Shown piece after piece: positions 14,701-22,110 of a DNA stretch of 22,782 nucleotides (the first letter of the stretch is position 1; every line of letters starts with the position of its first letter). The position numbers and the translations under genes are program-made. The notes beneath the pieces were generated by a model that was given only the letters and a program-made list of their open reading frames with translations, searched no databases and was not told the origin of the DNA. Source of the DNA: Anaerolineales bacterium (GTDB lineage: Bacteria; Chloroflexota; Anaerolineae; Anaerolineales; E44-bin32); NCBI GenBank assembly GCA_023144145.1, contig JAGLGG010000264.1, forward strand, positions 1-22,782. The letters are read 5' to 3'.

Positions 14701-15132
14701 CACGCGATCAAGTTGATAAACGACCAATCCATCGAAATAACAGTACAGGGAGAGGTTTTCGAGATCATGCCCGATGAGGTTGAAGTGCAAATTGAGGCAC
14801 ATGAAGGATTTTCAGCCGCCGCGCAGGGTTCATATCTCGCAGCACTGGTTACAGCGCTCACTCCAGATCTGGAATTGGAGGGTTTGTCTCGAGAAGTCGT
14901 AAGAAGGGTACAAGATTTAAGAAGGCAGGCGGATCTAATGGTGGATGAACGTATCAAAGTTATGTATCATGCCACTGATCGTGCTCATTCAGCCATTGAG
15001 GCGAACAAGACGTATGTAATGAATGAAACCTTGTCGGTCGAGTTTGCTTCCGTTGACGCACCTTCTGGCCTTGCCCGTGCGGAGCATAGTTTTGACGGCG
15101 AGGAACTGGTGATCGCACTTGAGCGTGCTTGA
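11773..15132 (+). CDS. ileS: Isoleucyl-tRNA synthetase, IleRS2-like, with altered signature motifs
   Basis: 1119 residues, slightly long for the family. Class I features appear in order. The catalytic entry is GPITANNPMGVHHGWGRT (47-64), where HIGH is replaced by GVHH at 56-59. The CP1 editing domain has WTTTPWTLTSN and GIVHIAPGCGAEDF; the editing Asp and Thr-rich loop are kept, and GAED is the IleRS2 style. Zinc-type CxxC pairs are WCSRC, CWRC, CESC and CSEC. The KMSKS region reads PMHKS (663-667), which keeps the second Lys and Ser. An anticodon-binding domain and a long C-terminal extension follow. The T-box supports isoleucine as substrate. ATG 11773 follows AAGGAC at 5 nt; ATG 11776 is equally possible. 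The IleRS2 class is the type linked to mupirocin resistance. Whether this is the only IleRS of the cell cannot be told here. Confidence 0.93.
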   Translation: MMFKPVANKVDFVAQERELLEFWRESQAFEKLLELRADGPRWSFIDGPITANNPMGVHHGWGRTYKDLFHRFKAMQGYRTRYQNGFDCQGLWVEVNVERDMGFKSKRDIEEFGLADFVILCKQRVLKYAAVQTEQSIRMGHWMDWNDPEQLRQLSEQLGKDPNQEITLQGPRGPVTDTIEGLIGRLGLPELGGSYFTFSDENNFTIWSVIKSCFDRGWVYKGRDVMPWCSRCGTGLSQHEIVTEGYQELTHASITLRFRLKDREDESLLIWTTTPWTLTSNVAAAVGPELIYVKVRQGDEKFYLSKGTLHMLRGEFEVVEQLRGEDMEGWKYEGPFDEFPAQMESGSPDAHRVILWDEVGEEEGTGIVHIAPGCGAEDFVLGKEYGLPVIAPLDEAGSFVEGFDWLSGTKEKVSAEPIFANLEEKGLAYKVEDYTHRYPVCWRCQEELVFRLVDEWFISMGEQLDKPYEEVTEDEKQSNLRYQIMEVVVNETNWHPGFGMERELDWLRNMHDWMISKKRYWGLALPIWECESCGNFEVVGSKQELKSRAQVGWDEFEGHSPHRPFIDAVKIECSECGELTSRIPEVGNPWLDAGIVGMSTMQYNSDRDFWKEWFPADLISESFPGQFRNWFYSLLAMSTILERKAPFRHVFTYATLLAEDGRPMHKSWGNSIEFSEAADKMGVDVMRWLYCSHRPEKDLLFGYNVADEVRRLFLLPLWNVYSFFTTYASIDGWMPDSSVQVEYKLLDRWILSRLQAVVADVTRRLEGFEPHFAAKVVNRFLDDLSNWYLRRSRRRFWSKAGSSDESDKDKNAAYTTLYMVLETLTRLLAPFVPFVTESMFQNLVRNVYPNAPESVHHSEYPEPLAEFENQELIDEMDLVLQLVSLGHAARNKSGLKVRQPLAEVAFGVGLPTERTIVARYQELIGDELNVKNVRLLDTAAEAVEYRLKPLPKQLGQKYGSQFPAIRKTMLELDPQEHAIKLINDQSIEITVQGEVFEIMPDEVEVQIEAHEGFSAAAQGSYLAALVTALTPDLELEGLSREVVRRVQDLRRQADLMVDERIKVMYHATDRAHSAIEANKTYVMNETLSVEFASVDAPSGLARAEHSFDGEELVIALERA

Positions 15133-15247
15133 TTGATGATCTCAATTGCACAGCACTGTTAGATGTGGAGAAATGGCCTCCTTTAAAAATAAATCTGGAT
15201 TGGCGACCGTTTTACTTCGCTCCTACGCAAATCTAGGGTTGATACGG

Positions 15248-15267
15248 TAAAATCTCAAGTCGAGATT
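15248..15267 (+). promoter_or_regulatory. Possible -10 box with overlapping dyad before lspA
   Basis: TAAAAT (15248-15253) overlaps an inverted repeat AATCTC (15251-15256) / GAGATT (15262-15267) with loop AAGTC, just before the Shine-Dalgarno at 15273. No good -35 box was found. The 151-nt gap after ileS suggests a separate or internal promoter. Confidence 0.3.
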
Positions 15268-15283
15268 CATTTAGGAGAAAGCT

Positions 15284-15838
15284 GTGAAGGGTTTTATCAA
15301 TCGTGTACGAGAGTATTTATTGTTGGTGGGGATCGCAGGTTTCATCATTGCCTTGGATCAGTGGACGAAATATCAGGTTCGCACATCGCTTGAGTTGGGC
15401 GAAGCATGGGCGCCGATAAAGCGTATTGGTGAATATTTCCGTATAGTCCATTGGAACAATACCGGAGCTGCATTCGGTTTATTTCCTCAGGCAAGTAGTA
15501 TCATCACAATCATCGCCGTAATTGTCTCACTTGTGATCATTTTCTATTGGCCTCGTGTTCCCTCTCAACAAATCGCATTACGAGTCGCTCTTGCGATGCA
15601 GCTTGGTGGGGCGCTAGGGAATTTGATCAGCAGGCTGACACAAGGCGTCGTCACCGATTTCATCGCTGTAGGAAAATTCCCCGTGTTTAATGTTGCAGAC
15701 TCAAGCATCTCTGTGGGCGTAGCAATCTTGATAATTGCGACTTGGGTTGATGAAAGGCGCCAGCGAAATGCAGGACAAGAAACGTTGGATGAAGGTGAAC
15801 GTAAAAGACATGTCCCAGAAGGAGATCCGTCTGTGTGA
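15284..15838 (+). CDS. lspA: Lipoprotein signal peptidase (signal peptidase II)
   Basis: A 184-residue polytopic membrane protein with four hydrophobic segments at about 12-25, 71-89, 97-114 and 141-154. It would cleave prolipoprotein signal peptides next to the lipidated Cys; the M23 lipoprotein at 8274 is one likely substrate. Conserved positions seen are D25 in ALDQWTK, NNTGAAFGLF at 58-67, GN at 112-113, D125 in VVTDF and D139 in FNVADSS. The last two match the catalytic Asp pair of the known structures. The motif GNxxDR reads GNLISR, so a highly conserved Asp is Ser116. The loop between D125 and D139 is short. The C-terminal 30 residues are charged. GTG 15284 follows AGGAGA (15273-15278). 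Its stop overlaps the start of the pseudouridine synthase. Confidence 0.92.
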   Translation: MKGFINRVREYLLLVGIAGFIIALDQWTKYQVRTSLELGEAWAPIKRIGEYFRIVHWNNTGAAFGLFPQASSIITIIAVIVSLVIIFYWPRVPSQQIALRVALAMQLGGALGNLISRLTQGVVTDFIAVGKFPVFNVADSSISVGVAILIIATWVDERRQRNAGQETLDEGERKRHVPEGDPSV

Positions 15839-16752
15839 ATGATAGCTCCTACAAATTCGAAGTAAGCGATACTCTAGGGCGAATAGATAGCGTGCTCGTA
15901 TCTATGCTTGAAGAGGTGTCGAGAAATCGAATTCAGAAGTTGATACGAAGTGGTCGGGTTAAGGTCGACGGTCAGCTAATCCGTAAACCCTCGTACAAAC
16001 TTCTGGGGGGAGAAATTCTTGAAATATATATCCCCAAAATCAAAGAGACTGAATTAATCGCTGAACATATCCCGCTTGACATTGTCTATGAAGACCACAA
16101 CCTGGTTGTGGTAAACAAAGCGGCTGGAATGGTTGTACATCCATCGGTAGGTCATGATTCAGGCACATTGGTAAACGCGATCCTGGCTCACGCGCCCGAT
16201 ATTGAGGGCATTGGTGGAGAAATGCGCCCCGGCGTGGTTCACCGCTTGGATAAGGACACGTCGGGAATCATTATTCTCGCTAAAAACGATCGCACCCACC
16301 AATTTCTTCAAAATCAATTTATCGAACGAACGACCGAGAAGATCTACTATGCTTTGGTGGATGGAATACCAAAATCCTCCACCGGCAGGGTCGAGGCTGA
16401 TATTGCTCGAAGTAAAAAAGATCGGAAGAAGATGGCTGTTTTTCCGGGAGGTCAGGGCCGGGAGGCAGTGACTTATTATCGGATATTGGAGCAATTTGAT
16501 AAGCATGCCTATCTCGAAGTAAAACCAGAGACAGGGAGAACACATCAAATTCGCGTGCATTTAGCATTTATTGGGATTCCAATTGCCGGCGATCGGGTTT
16601 ATGGTCGAAAAAAACCGACAATCGACATTAAGCGCCATTTCCTCCATGCCGCAGAACTTCGCCTCCTGATCCCAGGCGAAACCAGCGCGCGATCCTTTTT
16701 GGCAAAGCTAGCTCCGGATTTAGAAACAGTATTAAACAAAATTCGACGGTGA
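15835..16752 (+). CDS. RluD-like 23S rRNA/tRNA pseudouridine synthase
   Basis: A 305-residue enzyme of the RluA/RluD family, which isomerises specific uridines in structured RNA. The N-terminal S4 RNA-binding domain covers about 13-72 (SRNRIQKLIRSGRVKVDG). The catalytic domain has VVHRLDKDTSG with catalytic D139, the same residue number as in E. coli RluD, and the later motifs GRTHQIRVHLA and GDRVYG. Length and domain order are those of RluD, which modifies helix 69 of 23S rRNA; the exact target is inferred. It starts at GTG 15835, overlapping the lspA stop (GTGA), with AGAAGGAGA at 15817-15825. The lspA-rluD order is common across bacteria. Confidence 0.92.
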   Translation: MNDSSYKFEVSDTLGRIDSVLVSMLEEVSRNRIQKLIRSGRVKVDGQLIRKPSYKLLGGEILEIYIPKIKETELIAEHIPLDIVYEDHNLVVVNKAAGMVVHPSVGHDSGTLVNAILAHAPDIEGIGGEMRPGVVHRLDKDTSGIIILAKNDRTHQFLQNQFIERTTEKIYYALVDGIPKSSTGRVEADIARSKKDRKKMAVFPGGQGREAVTYYRILEQFDKHAYLEVKPETGRTHQIRVHLAFIGIPIAGDRVYGRKKPTIDIKRHFLHAAELRLLIPGETSARSFLAKLAPDLETVLNKIRR

Positions 16753-16774
16753 ATTGTGCATTGGGAGAAATGAC

Positions 16775-17833
16775 ATGAATGTTGAGAGTGGTCAGACTTT
16801 CATCGATCTTCGATCCGATACAGTAACACTCCCAACCCTGGAGATGAGAACTGCCATGGCCCAGGCAGAGCTGGGGGACGATGTTTATGGTGAAGACCCC
16901 ACGGTTAACGAACTGGAAAGGATATCAGCCGACATCATGAGGAAAGAGGCTGCGGTTTTCGTGCCAAGCGGGACCATGGGAAATTTAGCTGCCATACTCG
17001 CCCATTGCGGTAGGGGTGATGAAGTCATTTTAGGGGATTTATCCCACACATTTTTGTATGAAGCTGGTGGGATTTCTGCTTTGGGGGGAGTACATCCAAG
17101 AACAGTTCCAAACCAAGAAGATGGCACTATTGCCCAAGACGTGATTTCAGGTGCTGTACGTGACGATAACCCACATTTTCCAATTACGAGGCTAATCTGT
17201 CTTGAGAATACTCACAATCGATGCGGGGGCGCGGTCCTAACCGCTGAGTACATGAGTTCAGTTGGAGAATTTGCAAAAGAAAAGGGTTTGAAACTACACC
17301 TGGATGGTGCTCGAATCTTCAATGCGGCAGTCGCTCAAAGTGTATCCGCTGCAGAATTGGCGCGCCCGGCTGACTCGGTGACTTTCTGTTTATCCAAAGC
17401 ATTATGCGCGCCAGTAGGATCGGTGCTTTGTGGATCGGAGCAGTTCATCTCGAAAGCAAGGAGAGCGCGTAAACAATTAGGAGGGGGGATGAGACAGGCC
17501 GGGGTTATTGCCGCGGCTGGTATTATTGCCCTTCAAAAGATGATCGATAGGTTAGTGGAGGATCACGAAAAAGCGCGAGAACTGGCACTTGGATTGAGCC
17601 AGATTGAAGGCATACGCGTTGAGAAGAACCCACCGCCGAGTAACATGATTTTTTTGAGCATTACTAACGCATTGGGCTTGAACGCTAGCCAATTGGCGCA
17701 AAAATTAAAGGAAAATGGAGTTCTCGTCGGAGTGGTTGATGTGAATCGATTAAGACTTGTCATGCATTATTGGATTCACAATGACGAAATATCTCATGTG
17801 ATTGGAGCGGTGAAGAAGGCCATTTCCGGATAA
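16775..17833 (+). CDS. Low-specificity L-threonine aldolase
   Basis: A 352-residue PLP enzyme that splits L-threonine or allo-threonine into glycine and acetaldehyde. Family motifs are present: LRSDTVTLPT at 12-21, GDDVYGEDPTVNELE at 34-48, the Asp of HLDGAR (D177) that contacts the PLP ring, and the Schiff-base Lys at K208 in FCLSKAL. GAPVGS is represented by CAPVGSVLCGS. ATG 16775 was chosen, with GGGAGA at 16763-16768; the frame stays open upstream to a TTG, but that has no ribosome-binding site. It sits 22 nt after the pseudouridine synthase and is probably in the same transcript. No terminator was seen between its end and the tRNA promoter at 17982. Confidence 0.92.
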   Translation: MNVESGQTFIDLRSDTVTLPTLEMRTAMAQAELGDDVYGEDPTVNELERISADIMRKEAAVFVPSGTMGNLAAILAHCGRGDEVILGDLSHTFLYEAGGISALGGVHPRTVPNQEDGTIAQDVISGAVRDDNPHFPITRLICLENTHNRCGGAVLTAEYMSSVGEFAKEKGLKLHLDGARIFNAAVAQSVSAAELARPADSVTFCLSKALCAPVGSVLCGSEQFISKARRARKQLGGGMRQAGVIAAAGIIALQKMIDRLVEDHEKARELALGLSQIEGIRVEKNPPPSNMIFLSITNALGLNASQLAQKLKENGVLVGVVDVNRLRLVMHYWIHNDEISHVIGAVKKAISG

Positions 17834-17981
17834 CAATAGATGAAAGAACTTCAATGGCTTCTCAGCCAGCGATAGTTCGGGCGTGGGAGCATGGGCTTTT
17901 GGCGGAGAAAGAGGCGTGGATCGTTTATCGAGTAACACAGGCAGGCAACACCAAAAATATGCTTCAAGGTCGAATATATTC

Positions 17982-18011
17982 TTGACTGTGTTAAAACGGT
18001 TGTGGTAGACT
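17982..18011 (+). promoter_or_regulatory. Promoter of tRNA-Asp
   Basis: TTGACT (17982-17987), an 18-bp spacer and TAGACT (18006-18011) lie 12 bp before the tRNA. This is a plausible sigma-70-type promoter for the single-tRNA unit. Confidence 0.6.
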
Positions 18012-18023
18012 GTCTTCTAGTTC

Positions 18024-18097
18024 GGGGGCGTAGTGTAGCGGTTCAACACGCTGGCCTGTCAAGCCAGAGATCGCGGGTTCGAATCCCGTCGTCCCCG
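18024..18097 (+). tRNA. tRNA-Asp (GTC)
   Basis: The acceptor GGGGGCG (18024-18030) pairs with CGTCCCC (18090-18096) with one G-U, and the discriminator is G73 (18097), as expected for Asp. The anticodon arm is CTGGC/GCCAG with loop CTGTCAA and anticodon GTC at 18058-18060. The T loop TTCGAAT is canonical. The 3' CCA is not encoded (CTG follows), so it must be added enzymatically. Confidence 0.97.
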
Positions 18098-18108
18098 CTG
18101 AGGAAATT

Positions 18109-18144
18109 GCTGGGTAGATAAACAGTCTACCCAGCTTTTATTTT
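18109..18144 (+). terminator. Intrinsic terminator of tRNA-Asp
   Basis: GCTGGGTAGA (18109-18118) pairs with TCTACCCAGC (18126-18135) around a 7-nt loop, followed by TTTTATTTT. It has a strong stem and T tract. Confidence 0.92.
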
Positions 18145-18201
18145 AATGTAAGTATTGCAAACGATTTGAAGAAGCTTATTCTTTAGATTTGGCCTGTGAG
18201 G

Positions 18202-18693
18202 CTAACCGGCGTAACTCCATCCCAGATCAGGTAATTTGAGTGTCTCGTCAACTGAGCCTTCTTTGAGCAGTCCACCAGCAATAACTTCGCCTAGAACGAT
18301 GTCATGATCCCCGCCAGTTGTTAAAATATCCTTGACCTGACATTCCAGATACCCGGCCGCGCCTGGCAGAATCGGGCAGCCAGTTTCAGGCGCTGGTGCA
18401 TAGTTAACCCCTACCATTTTTTCTGGATTCTTTGCACGCGATTTCGTGAAGGGTTTAATCAGATCTTCATCTTCACGCAGGAAAAGATTCACAGCGAAGA
18501 CTTTTCCTTGGCTTATGATCTCATAAGTAAAACAGGTCCGTTGCAGACCTAGAGCTAATAGGCGAGGCTCGAATGATACCTGAGTAATCCAATTAGCGAC
18601 CATGGCGTTGACCTCGTCACCATGTTTGCTGGTTATTGAATAAAAACCGTAGGGCATACGGCGGAGAAGTGCCTTAACGTTTTCTTCCGTCAT
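18202..18693 (-). CDS. Flavin reductase-like FMN-binding protein
   Basis: A 163-residue cytoplasmic protein of the flavin reductase/flavoredoxin split-barrel family. These enzymes reduce FMN or FAD with NAD(P)H, or bind FMN as small electron carriers. The N-terminal pattern YGFYSITSKHGDEVNAMVANWITQVSFEPRLLALGL (16-51) is the characteristic FMN-phosphate-binding strand-turn. FAVNLF and the later DHDIVLGEV (about 128-136) are also typical. Length is normal. ATG 18693 has GGAG about 10 nt upstream on the minus strand. It is convergent with tRNA-Asp and stands alone. Its electron-transfer partner is unknown. Confidence 0.88.
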   Translation of the reverse strand: MTEENVKALLRRMPYGFYSITSKHGDEVNAMVANWITQVSFEPRLLALGLQRTCFTYEIISQGKVFAVNLFLREDEDLIKPFTKSRAKNPEKMVGVNYAPAPETGCPILPGAAGYLECQVKDILTTGGDHDIVLGEVIAGGLLKEGSVDETLKLPDLGWSYAG

Positions 18694-18869
18694 GTTAGAG
18701 AACTCCTAAATGAGTGTCGTGGAAGGCGAATCGGATGCATGATGATTCCTTCTGTACACCTGCCTGTAAATAATTAGCTAATTGTTAAAAGTCTATCATG
18801 GGTGATACTAAAGTAGAGGTTTTGAGAAGTTGTGGTAGAACACAAAAAAGTTGTGCCTGATATGATTCG

Positions 18870-18892
18870 TAGGGACGCAGCATGCTGCGTCC
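18870..18892. repeat. Short palindromic repeat, copy 1 (GTAGGG type)
   Basis: GGACGCAG (18873-18880), CATG and CTGCGTCC (18885-18892) form a perfect 20-bp palindrome preceded by GTAG. A diverged relative lies at 19038-19061. Such GTAGGG...palindromes occur as dispersed intergenic repeats in Chloroflexota and cyanobacteria, by my recollection. A CACAA/TTGTG hairpin at 18841-18855 sits just before it. Confidence 0.6.
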
Positions 18893-18915
18893 GGGCGCAG
18901 TGAAATTTAGCCTTT

Positions 18916-18973
18916 ACTCTGTGATCACAGGCTTCGCCCGTGCCGCCGAAGCAAAGCTTCGGCACTCCAGAGT
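18916..18973. repeat. Compound inverted repeat
   Basis: The outer arms ACTCTG (18916-18921) and CAGAGT (18968-18973) enclose the palindrome GTGATCAC (18921-18928) and a hairpin CCGAAGC (18946-18952) / GCTTCGG (18956-18962). No coding frame crosses it. Together with the flanking palindromes, it makes the 18694-19200 gap a repeat-rich, gene-free spacer. Confidence 0.55.
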
Positions 18974-19037
18974 CCTTCTAACATATCGTTGAGAATCTAA
19001 TTAGATCGTGAAGGCGTGCCTATGGGCAGTCTAACAT

Positions 19038-19061
19038 GTAGGGGTGCAATTCATTGCGCCC
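19038..19061. repeat. Short palindromic repeat, copy 2 (GTAGGG type)
   Basis: GTAGGG is followed by arms GGGTGCAAT (19042-19050) and ATTGCGCCC (19053-19061), pairing over 9 bp with one wobble. It has the same GTAGGG-R-Y-GCA beginning as copy 1 but a different core. Confidence 0.5.
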
Positions 19062-19200
19062 GATGGAGTCGAATTTGAGGAATAATTCGATGAATACTCG
19101 GCGATATGACGGCAATCGGTTTGCGCATAGCCAATTGCTGATGATTAATTACACTTGTCGGTAATGTTTATCCCAATCGAAACATTACAATTGAAATGGA

Positions 19201-20184
19201 TCAGCTTTTAAGGCTTTGCCTGAGTTTCTTAGAGAATTCACTACTAGTTTCATCACCCGTGATGAGTTTAATTTCATCTGGTGAACTGATTCCTAAACCG
19301 AGCTCAACGGCGCGGGCAATCTGGGCTTGCTCGAAGATGAGGCCTTTACTGACTTTCTTAGTTGTGCCATGCATTCGCAAAATTGCAACTCCGATCGCGT
19401 CGATCGCAATGCGATCTGTCCCAGCGATGATTACATTCGGAGCAACAAGCTTGCCTTTGGCTGGACCACCAGTTGTAAACGCGCTTACGGCATCAAGAAT
19501 GATTAAGTCAGGGATATAGGCGGTGTTAATTTCTGCAATCATACGACGTTGATGCCTTGAAGTGTGTAATTCACGCATATAGTCATGTCGATCGCCAGGG
19601 ACTTTCTTGGCCGCGAAACCGACTGAGTTTTTCAGTGATATGGTGAAATGACCTCCATATTTATGCGTCTTCAAACAGCATGTTTGGACAATCGAATCTA
19701 CTCGGCGAAGGATTTTAGGGATGGCAAATCCCTTCTTCCAACTACTATCTTGCGGCAGAACATATTCCCATTCTTCAGCCGGTAGATCGTCAAACACGAG
19801 CACCTCAAATCCCAGCTCTTCCGCAAGGGAGTATGTATTTAGTTCTTCCATGGTCTTCTGCGTGTTTCCCATTCCGCTCCGATCTCCCACGGTGATCTTG
19901 TTCGCGCCATTTTCTTTGATGTGCTTAACGAGCGCTTTCAGAACATCCGTGTGTGTCGATCCCGGAGTAGGGTCTGCACTATTGAAATTGGGTTTAAGGA
20001 AGACATGCTCATCCTGGAAAGAAAACTGTCCTAAATTCTCGATTGCTTGAAGTACGCCACTAAATCGATCCTCCGTGACAACGATTGAAACCTGGGTGTG
20101 GCTACCAGTATGAAGTGTTTCGGTTTCAGCAAGCTTTTTGGTTTCAGTTTTAGTTATGGATTTGTTAAGAATGTTTGATCGCAT
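19201..20184 (-). CDS. DUF362-domain protein
   Basis: A 327-residue protein matching the DUF362 pattern: FLKPNFNSADPTPGSTHTDVLKALV at about 62-86, ITVGDRSG near 96-103, the conserved LKTHKYGGHFTISLKNSVGFAAKKVPG block around 170-197, and PDLIILDAVSAFTTGGPAKG near 226-245. DUF362 proteins often carry 4Fe-4S ferredoxin modules. This one has none (only the pair CC in QTCCLK), so an iron-sulphur role is not supported. No signal peptide is seen. The biochemical role of the family is not established. The ATG at 20184 has only a weak GGAC upstream. It lies 105 nt after the ABC gene on the same strand and may be read from the same transcript. Confidence 0.85.
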   Translation of the reverse strand: MRSNILNKSITKTETKKLAETETLHTGSHTQVSIVVTEDRFSGVLQAIENLGQFSFQDEHVFLKPNFNSADPTPGSTHTDVLKALVKHIKENGANKITVGDRSGMGNTQKTMEELNTYSLAEELGFEVLVFDDLPAEEWEYVLPQDSSWKKGFAIPKILRRVDSIVQTCCLKTHKYGGHFTISLKNSVGFAAKKVPGDRHDYMRELHTSRHQRRMIAEINTAYIPDLIILDAVSAFTTGGPAKGKLVAPNVIIAGTDRIAIDAIGVAILRMHGTTKKVSKGLIFEQAQIARAVELGLGISSPDEIKLITGDETSSEFSKKLRQSLKS

Positions 20185-20289
20185 TTTAGCCCGTCCTATA
20201 TGTTATAAGGATTTTGTTGAGATTTGGATCTTTATCGCATTTAAGTGCATTGCTAAGACAGCAAAAATGAAATGAAATATACAGACGAT

Positions 20290-22110
20290 CTACACAGAAT
20301 CCGAAGGTAAAAGTGCAAAAGGATCGAGTTCTTTTTCGAGATTTTTTCGGAATTCTTTTGTGTAAAGTTGATGGTAATGACCTCTTTTGCGGAGCAACTC
20401 AGTATGTGACCCAATTTCAATGATCTGGCCATCGGATATGACGACGATCCGGTCCGCATTTTTAATCGTTGATAGACGATGCGCGATGATGAAACTCGTC
20501 CGATCCCGTGATAGGGCTTGCATTCCTTTCTGGATTTGAGATTCTGTGATGGTGTCAACCGAGCTCGTTGCTTCATCCATGATGAAAATCTCGGGTTGCG
20601 CCAGGACGGCACGCGCAAGGCTGATCAACTGCTTCTGACCAACCGAGAGCAAATTGCCACCTTCACCAACCGGTGCTTCATACCCTTGTTCTAGTTCAAG
20701 TATGAATTCATGGGCGCCTGCAATGATTGCAGCCTCCTCAACCTCATTGTTTGATGTACCAAGCCGGCCATAGCGGATATTCTCCCGGATCGTTCCTGAG
20801 AAGAGGTGGGGGGTCTGTAGCACCATCCCTATGCGAGATTGAATCGCATGCAGTGAGAATTCGGTGTAATCCTGCCCACCAAATAAAATTCTCCCCTTTT
20901 GTGGCTCGTAAAATCTACAAAGCAAGTTCACGATTGTTGATTTACCACTACCGGTAGGGCCTACAAGCGCAATCGTCTCACCTTGTTTGATGGTAAGAGA
21001 AAAATCTTGAAGAATCGGTTTTTGCTCTTGGTAATAGAAATTAACATTTTCGAATTGAATGTCGGCTCGCAGCGAACCAGGATCGTATGCTCCAGGGCGA
21101 TCTGCAATTTCAGGTAATGAATCGATCAGAGAAAAAATTCGTTCGGCCGATGCGATTGCTTGTTGCATCTCTGCATAGACGTACGCCATTTCTTCGATGG
21201 GCCAGAGCATATACATAATATAGGAAATAAAGGCTTGGATACCACCGATTGTCAGACCACCGAGTTCGGCCTGGATCCCTCCGTACCATGCCACCCCACT
21301 TAACGCCAGAGCTGAAATTATTTGGATAATGGGAAGGAATAGTGCGGAGAGCCAAGCTGCACGGAAGCCGGCATTATACATATTTCCAGACAACTGGCTA
21401 AATTCCTCAAGATTCTTTTGCTCTCTCCCCAAAGCCTTTATTACACGAACGCCGGATATGTTTTCATTGTATGACGCGGTGATTTTGGAATTCAGTTTTC
21501 TGACCTTGCGATACTCGGTGATGATAAATTTATTGAATTTCTGCGAAACGATGAGCAACACCGGAATGATAGTGATTACGATTAGAGTCAAACGCCAATT
21601 GATGATCAGCATGAAGACAATCGATGAGCCAATAATCATAATGCCCTGTGTGATGTCTAACATTCCCCAAGTGACCAACTCTGCGACTCTTGCAGCGTCA
21701 GATGTGACGCGCGACATGATCCATCCGACAGGCGTTCTATCGTAATAAGTGAGTGAGAGTTCCTGAAGATGATTGAACGTCTTTTGACGAAGATCGTATT
21801 GAATGCGCTCTCCAAGCAAGCTTGTAAGATACGTGAACGAAAAGATTGCGGCAGCGGAGATCAAGATGAGAGAACCATATAGCACGACGAGATCCAGGAG
21901 AGCCTGTTTGTCGCGGGGAACGATAGCTTCATCAACAATTCTCATACTGATGAAGGTTGTATAAGAATCAATGATTGATATTACGGTAACCGCAATGAGG
22001 AAACCGACCAGCCAACGCCAATGTGGCTTTGCAGTGCCCAGGATACGGAGCAATGTTCTGCCGTTGAATTGAGTAGAAAAATCTTCCTCTTCGAATTCGA
22101 TTTCAGACAC
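20290..22110 (-). CDS. ABC exporter half-transporter with consensus Walker B and variant signature
   Basis: A type IV (MsbA/BmrCD-like) half-transporter: six membrane helices over about 30-320, then an ATPase domain. Walker A GPTGSGKST is near 382, the Q loop GMVLQTPHLFSG is present, the signature is LSVGQ rather than LSGGQ, the Walker B IFIMDEATSSVD has the catalytic Glu, and the H loop is IAHRLSTI. I place the start at GTG 22108-22110, which has AAAGGA 8 nt upstream. The frame extends to a TTG at 22128 whose only GGAG is too close. Start GTG overlaps the end of the next half-transporter by 8 nt, so the two are co-translated. Consensus Glu here and Asp in the partner indicate a heterodimer. 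The substrate (drug, lipid or peptide) cannot be told. Confidence 0.93.
   Translation of the reverse strand: MSEIEFEEEDFSTQFNGRTLLRILGTAKPHWRWLVGFLIAVTVISIIDSYTTFISMRIVDEAIVPRDKQALLDLVVLYGSLILISAAAIFSFTYLTSLLGERIQYDLRQKTFNHLQELSLTYYDRTPVGWIMSRVTSDAARVAELVTWGMLDITQGIMIIGSSIVFMLIINWRLTLIVITIIPVLLIVSQKFNKFIITEYRKVRKLNSKITASYNENISGVRVIKALGREQKNLEEFSQLSGNMYNAGFRAAWLSALFLPIIQIISALALSGVAWYGGIQAELGGLTIGGIQAFISYIMYMLWPIEEMAYVYAEMQQAIASAERIFSLIDSLPEIADRPGAYDPGSLRADIQFENVNFYYQEQKPILQDFSLTIKQGETIALVGPTGSGKSTIVNLLCRFYEPQKGRILFGGQDYTEFSLHAIQSRIGMVLQTPHLFSGTIRENIRYGRLGTSNNEVEEAAIIAGAHEFILELEQGYEAPVGEGGNLLSVGQKQLISLARAVLAQPEIFIMDEATSSVDTITESQIQKGMQALSRDRTSFIIAHRLSTIKNADRIVVISDGQIIEIGSHTELLRKRGHYHQLYTKEFRKNLEKELDPFALLPSDSV

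Noticed and set aside
15164..15190. Terminator after ileS (GGAG/CTCC)
   Set aside because: Only four pairs and a poor T tract; too weak to support.
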